Shown in pieces: positions 60,607 through 64,000 of a stretch of DNA of 64,000 nucleotides (the stretch's first letter is position 1; every line of letters begins with the position of its first letter). Made by a program: the position numbers and the translations under genes. Below the pieces are notes generated by a model. It worked only from the letters and a program-made list of their open reading frames with translations. It was not told the origin of the DNA and did not search any database. This DNA comes from Primula veris (taxonomy: Eukaryota; Streptophyta; Magnoliopsida; Ericales; Primulaceae), in assembly GCA_963682055.1 (NCBI GenBank), contig OY821740.1, positions 41,932,795-41,996,794 on the forward strand. The letters run 5' to 3'.

Positions 60607-63279
60607 ATCAAATATATCAATCACATTCTTGGTCATAAGAGTTAATGAATAACCGGCATGATTTGAGGTATGAATTTGTGATTAACCCATGAAAAAAATG
60701 TATTTATCTTGTAAAATTGGAAGATGATAGGAATATTTTATTGTTAAAATTTACAAATTTGGCAAAAGGTTGCAGTATTAACTGTCTTTGTCCATAAGTA
60801 TTTCTGTAACTTCTCTCTTCACTAACCTTTTATATATATATATCCTTTTGATCGACCATCCAGATAATTAGTTAACTGTGTTTCTCAAACTAGTAAATAC
60901 TATAAATATGTACATTTAATTCTCTTAATCTTTCTATGTTTTTACTTCGTGAAAGGAAATTAAATCATCAGGTTTAAAATGAGCAACTCATCACTACGAC
61001 GTTATTTTTCTATATTTTGCACTCTCTCGATGGGTAAGTTAAGGCCACCATTGATAAAATCAACAATTCACTAATTTGAACAATTTATAAATACGATGTA
61101 TGCTATCTGCTTTAATATTAAAAAAATACCATAACTGAAGATTGGCGAGTCTTTCCTAACAGTACACTTGCGTTATCATATGAACTACAGGAGGATGATG
61201 TATACATACTTATTAAACTTCAATATACATTATTTGTGAGATAATAAAATGAGTGTACCAAAAAAATGTTACTATAAGACAAAAAATAAGTTTCAATTCT
61301 CATGTTTTGAAGAATGGTGTACCTATGGAGGAATGTAATAGTTTTGTTCAAATAACCATTTGACCTACAAATCACGTGTTCAAGTCATGAGAAGTTTATT
61401 ACATAAACAAAATGTATTTTGTCTATATTATGCGCATTATTCCATGCGCATAATAGTAAGTTTACCATCCTAATTATATTTTTAAATATTGTTATAGTTA
61501 TCAAAAAAATTATTCAAAAACTTCAATCATCTAAATATGAAAAATTATATGGACCAAAGTTGAATTAATGAAAGTTGATTTTCAAAATTATAATAAAAAT
61601 AATTGAATCATTTCATCCGTCAGATCAACAAGTACGAACGGGGGTAAGTTTTTTTTTCTAAAAAATTTGATGATAAACACAAATTTATTATCGTTTATTA
61701 TATGTTCCAAGAAACGGACGATCCGAGTTCATGAAAATTGTGCATATAAAAGGTTAAATTAATATGATGTATACTCGGCGGCTCGGTTTATGACCACGAA
61801 CGTTCCTAATTTACAAGGCGGTGACGTCTAAGAGACAGATGAATCTAAACCATTTGTTACTTTTTAGTCTTTTGTAGTCCATTTGTGACACGTGTCCTTC
61901 AACAATTATTTTATCTTATACAAAACCATGTAGTATAATTGAATGCGTGTGGACCGATAAGAATTTTAAATTTTAATTTTAAATTAATTTTAGATTAATT
62001 ATTTTTGTATTTATTAATATGTGTTGAGTTTTTAGCGTATGACGTACCCTAAAATATAGTGCATCGAGTTTTCTTTTTATCTGTTAGAAAAATTAATCAT
62101 TATAAACAAGAAACAAATCACTGGTTCACAGAATAATTGATCAATATTCTATTTTGCTACGTCACTGAATAATTGATTTTTTTTTTTAGTAAAATTATCT
62201 AATTTAAATTATCATTTTATCCTTCATATAACACACACAAAAAAAATATGATTTGATAGTTTTTTTCTTTTTTTATAAAACTTATTGTATTTTCATACAA
62301 TTTTTTCAAATTTCACAATTTTTATAGATTAACATTAACACCTTTTCCGATTTCATACTTCTGACTTTTCATTTTGTTGATTTGATAGATTGACATGATG
62401 TTTTTCGTACGAATTTAGTATAAATACGTTATTTTCTAGCATGTAAAAGTGGTATTTTATCAAGTAACCCTCGTCAATTTTATTAATTTATATTTTCAAT
62501 AAAAAAAATTATTATTAATTTACGTGCCGCACCATAATCCAGTTCACCCATATTTGTATTTATACTACATGACCAATAAAGCTTGAAAATAAATGCACTG
62601 TGATCCACATATTTTCAGTTGTAGAAAAATATTGGAACTTGTACCTTTAATTTTGCATGTACGTAACGTAACACCTTCTCTAAATCTAGCATATACGTAC
62701 AAAATAAAAGTGGGAATTTCAATTTGGTACAAAGTATTAATCTTATTAGTTAAAAACACAAACGGGTGATTTTTCTTTCACTTTAATCGTTTTAAAAATG
62801 AAAAGAGCAAATTACCCTTAGTTTTAGTTTTCATACCAACCAAAACTATAGAAACCCATCCACCTTATGTTTATCGGATTGTGGTTTAATGTGTTAGTTT
62901 AATTTAAGTTGAATGTGTTGGTTCGTAAGGAGCGGATTAAGTTTACCGGTGTGTTGATTTAGCGTGTTGGTTTAACTTAATTTTTTCTTTTATATAAAAA
63001 ATATTAAATTTTGAATGTTATTGTAATTACTAAATAAGTCTTAACAATTTTGAATGTTATTGCAAATAACTACTGACAGTTATAATTGTAATCAACAACT
63101 AAAAACTTTAGTAAAATTTAAATAACATAAAAATAAACATTTATTTCATTAATTAATAAAAGAGTACATTAATTAAAAATAAAAATCAAATCAATTAAAA
63201 ATAAAAATAAAAATAAAAATAAAAACTACATCAACTGAAAATAAAAATTATATAAAATAAAAAATTAAAACTACATCAA

Positions 63280-63960
63280 TTAAATCGAAAGATTTCCTAT
63301 GATTTCAGTTTGTTTTGCTATGATCCAGTTCCTTCTATCTGTCGTAATATTCGGATCATCGGGATCCAATCACATAATTTTTTCTTCCATCTCCCAAATT
63401 TATGAACGTGATTTATCTCTAATTGCAACTGTTTTCTCTTTAACTGCAGACGCTTTCTCTGCAGCTGTAGGCGTCATTGCCGACATGTTGCTCGCTGATA
63501 TTTGATAACTCGTACTTTGTTGCTCTATTTAAGAAGCCATAAAATCCATCACACTAGATGATAAATTAGAATTTCTAAAGGCCTCCGTCTTTGCGGCTTT
63601 TCTATCTTTTGGCCTCTCTAAGTTATCCTAAACCGTTACTTCTTCAACGGCGTCATAATCGATATCAAAACCGGTTGATTTTGATCCACCCGCTACATTA
63701 GTTTTTATTTTATTTTATTTGATCTTCTTCAATATGGGTGTGTCATTTTGGTTGATCTTTCAAAACGGTAAAATAACGATGATTTTTAAAAGATTTACCC
63801 ATATATTCGAAAAAACCGAGTTCCGCGGCTGTATACTAAAAATTTGTAAAAAAAGTATTGTAATTAGTCTAAATAAACAAGTTGATAATTTAAAAACTAA
63901 TTAAAAAATTATGCAAAAGTTTATAAAATCATACCACATTGTGGTCGACTCTTCCGCTTT
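63280..63960 (-). pseudogene. Decayed MYB/SANT-NAM-associated (transposon ORF1-like) protein
   Basis: On the minus strand a continuous degenerate frame from about 63690 to the TAA at 63280 reads like the C-terminal half of the plant MYB/SANT plus NAM-associated family, often annotated 'glutathione S-transferase T3-like' and related to PIF/Harbinger ORF1. Segments include LERPKDRKAAKTEAFRNSN, TAAEKASAVKEKTVAIRDKS and TDRRNWIIAKQTEIIG. It contains four in-frame stops (TAG, TAA, TAA, TGA). An upstream exon after an acceptor near 63836 encodes GKSFKN-H-TVLKDQPK and then TGA where TGG (Trp) is expected. A frameshift separates the two parts. No transposase partner or terminal repeats are in view. 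Confidence 0.55.
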
Positions 63961-64000
63961 TTCGTCTCCTTTCCTCGTGGTTAAAATATGTTTGGAATTT

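Larger units (their letters stand above)
58604..63279. other. Intergenic region upstream of MED26
   Basis: The first few hundred bases are the MED26 leader and promoter. The open frame at 58719-59090 (plus) has no recognisable domain. A ~57-bp direct repeat lies at 59228-59283 and 59512-59567, and a (TTTATC)n run at 60583-60606. Otherwise AT-rich DNA in which I see no gene. Confidence 0.55.

Overview
The window is nuclear DNA of a eudicot plant. The genes have plant exon-intron structure with AT-rich GT-AG introns. They include plant-specific families (a GARP MYB of the MYBC1 type, the SCAB actin-binding family, a membrane-tethered bZIP17-type factor), and the intergenic DNA is AT-rich and full of plant MITEs. 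The species cannot be named from the sequence.

Layout: (1) 1-3.1 kb, minus strand: most of a bZIP17/bZIP49-type ER-stress transcription factor; its last exon lies beyond the left edge. (2) 8.2-15.4 kb, plus: a four-exon R3H-SUZ nucleic-acid-binding protein with a 4-kb repeat-built first intron and a complete non-autonomous hAT element in intron 3. (3) 17.9-19.3 kb, minus: a single-exon MYBC1-like GARP factor whose C-terminal half is six copies of a ~50-residue repeat. (4) 21.4-24.8 kb, minus: a 12-exon SCAB (stomatal closure-related actin-binding) gene. (5) 26-36 kb: about 10 kb without a recognisable gene, holding MITEs and small duplications. (6) 36.1-41.0 kb, plus: a beta-tubulin gene with TATA box, probable leader intron and three coding exons, carrying a Stowaway MITE in the leader intron and a hAT MITE in coding intron 1. 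(7) 45.8-52.7 kb: a Mutator-like element (MULE) of about 6.9 kb with 245-bp terminal inverted repeats, a frameshifted MuDR-type transposase, a second ORF of the 'putative plant transposon protein' type, and arrays of a CGACCGATCG palindromic motif. (8) 55.4-58.6 kb, minus: a nine-exon Mediator subunit 26 (MED26) gene. (9) 59-64 kb: intergenic DNA ending in a decayed MYB/SANT-NAM-like transposon-associated pseudogene.

The bZIP17, R3H and MYBC1 neighbours recall Arabidopsis At2g40950-At2g40960-At2g40970, and a SCAB gene is also near that locus, so the left 25 kb looks like a conserved collinear block. The host genes are housekeeping or regulatory genes and do not form a pathway. The least ordinary content is the MULE with its motif arrays and second ORF, the repeat-expanded MYBC1 protein, and a set of DNA transposons whose ends and target-site duplications can be read directly. 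Exon boundaries were placed by hand from GT-AG sites, reading-frame continuity and remembered family conservation; no search was run.
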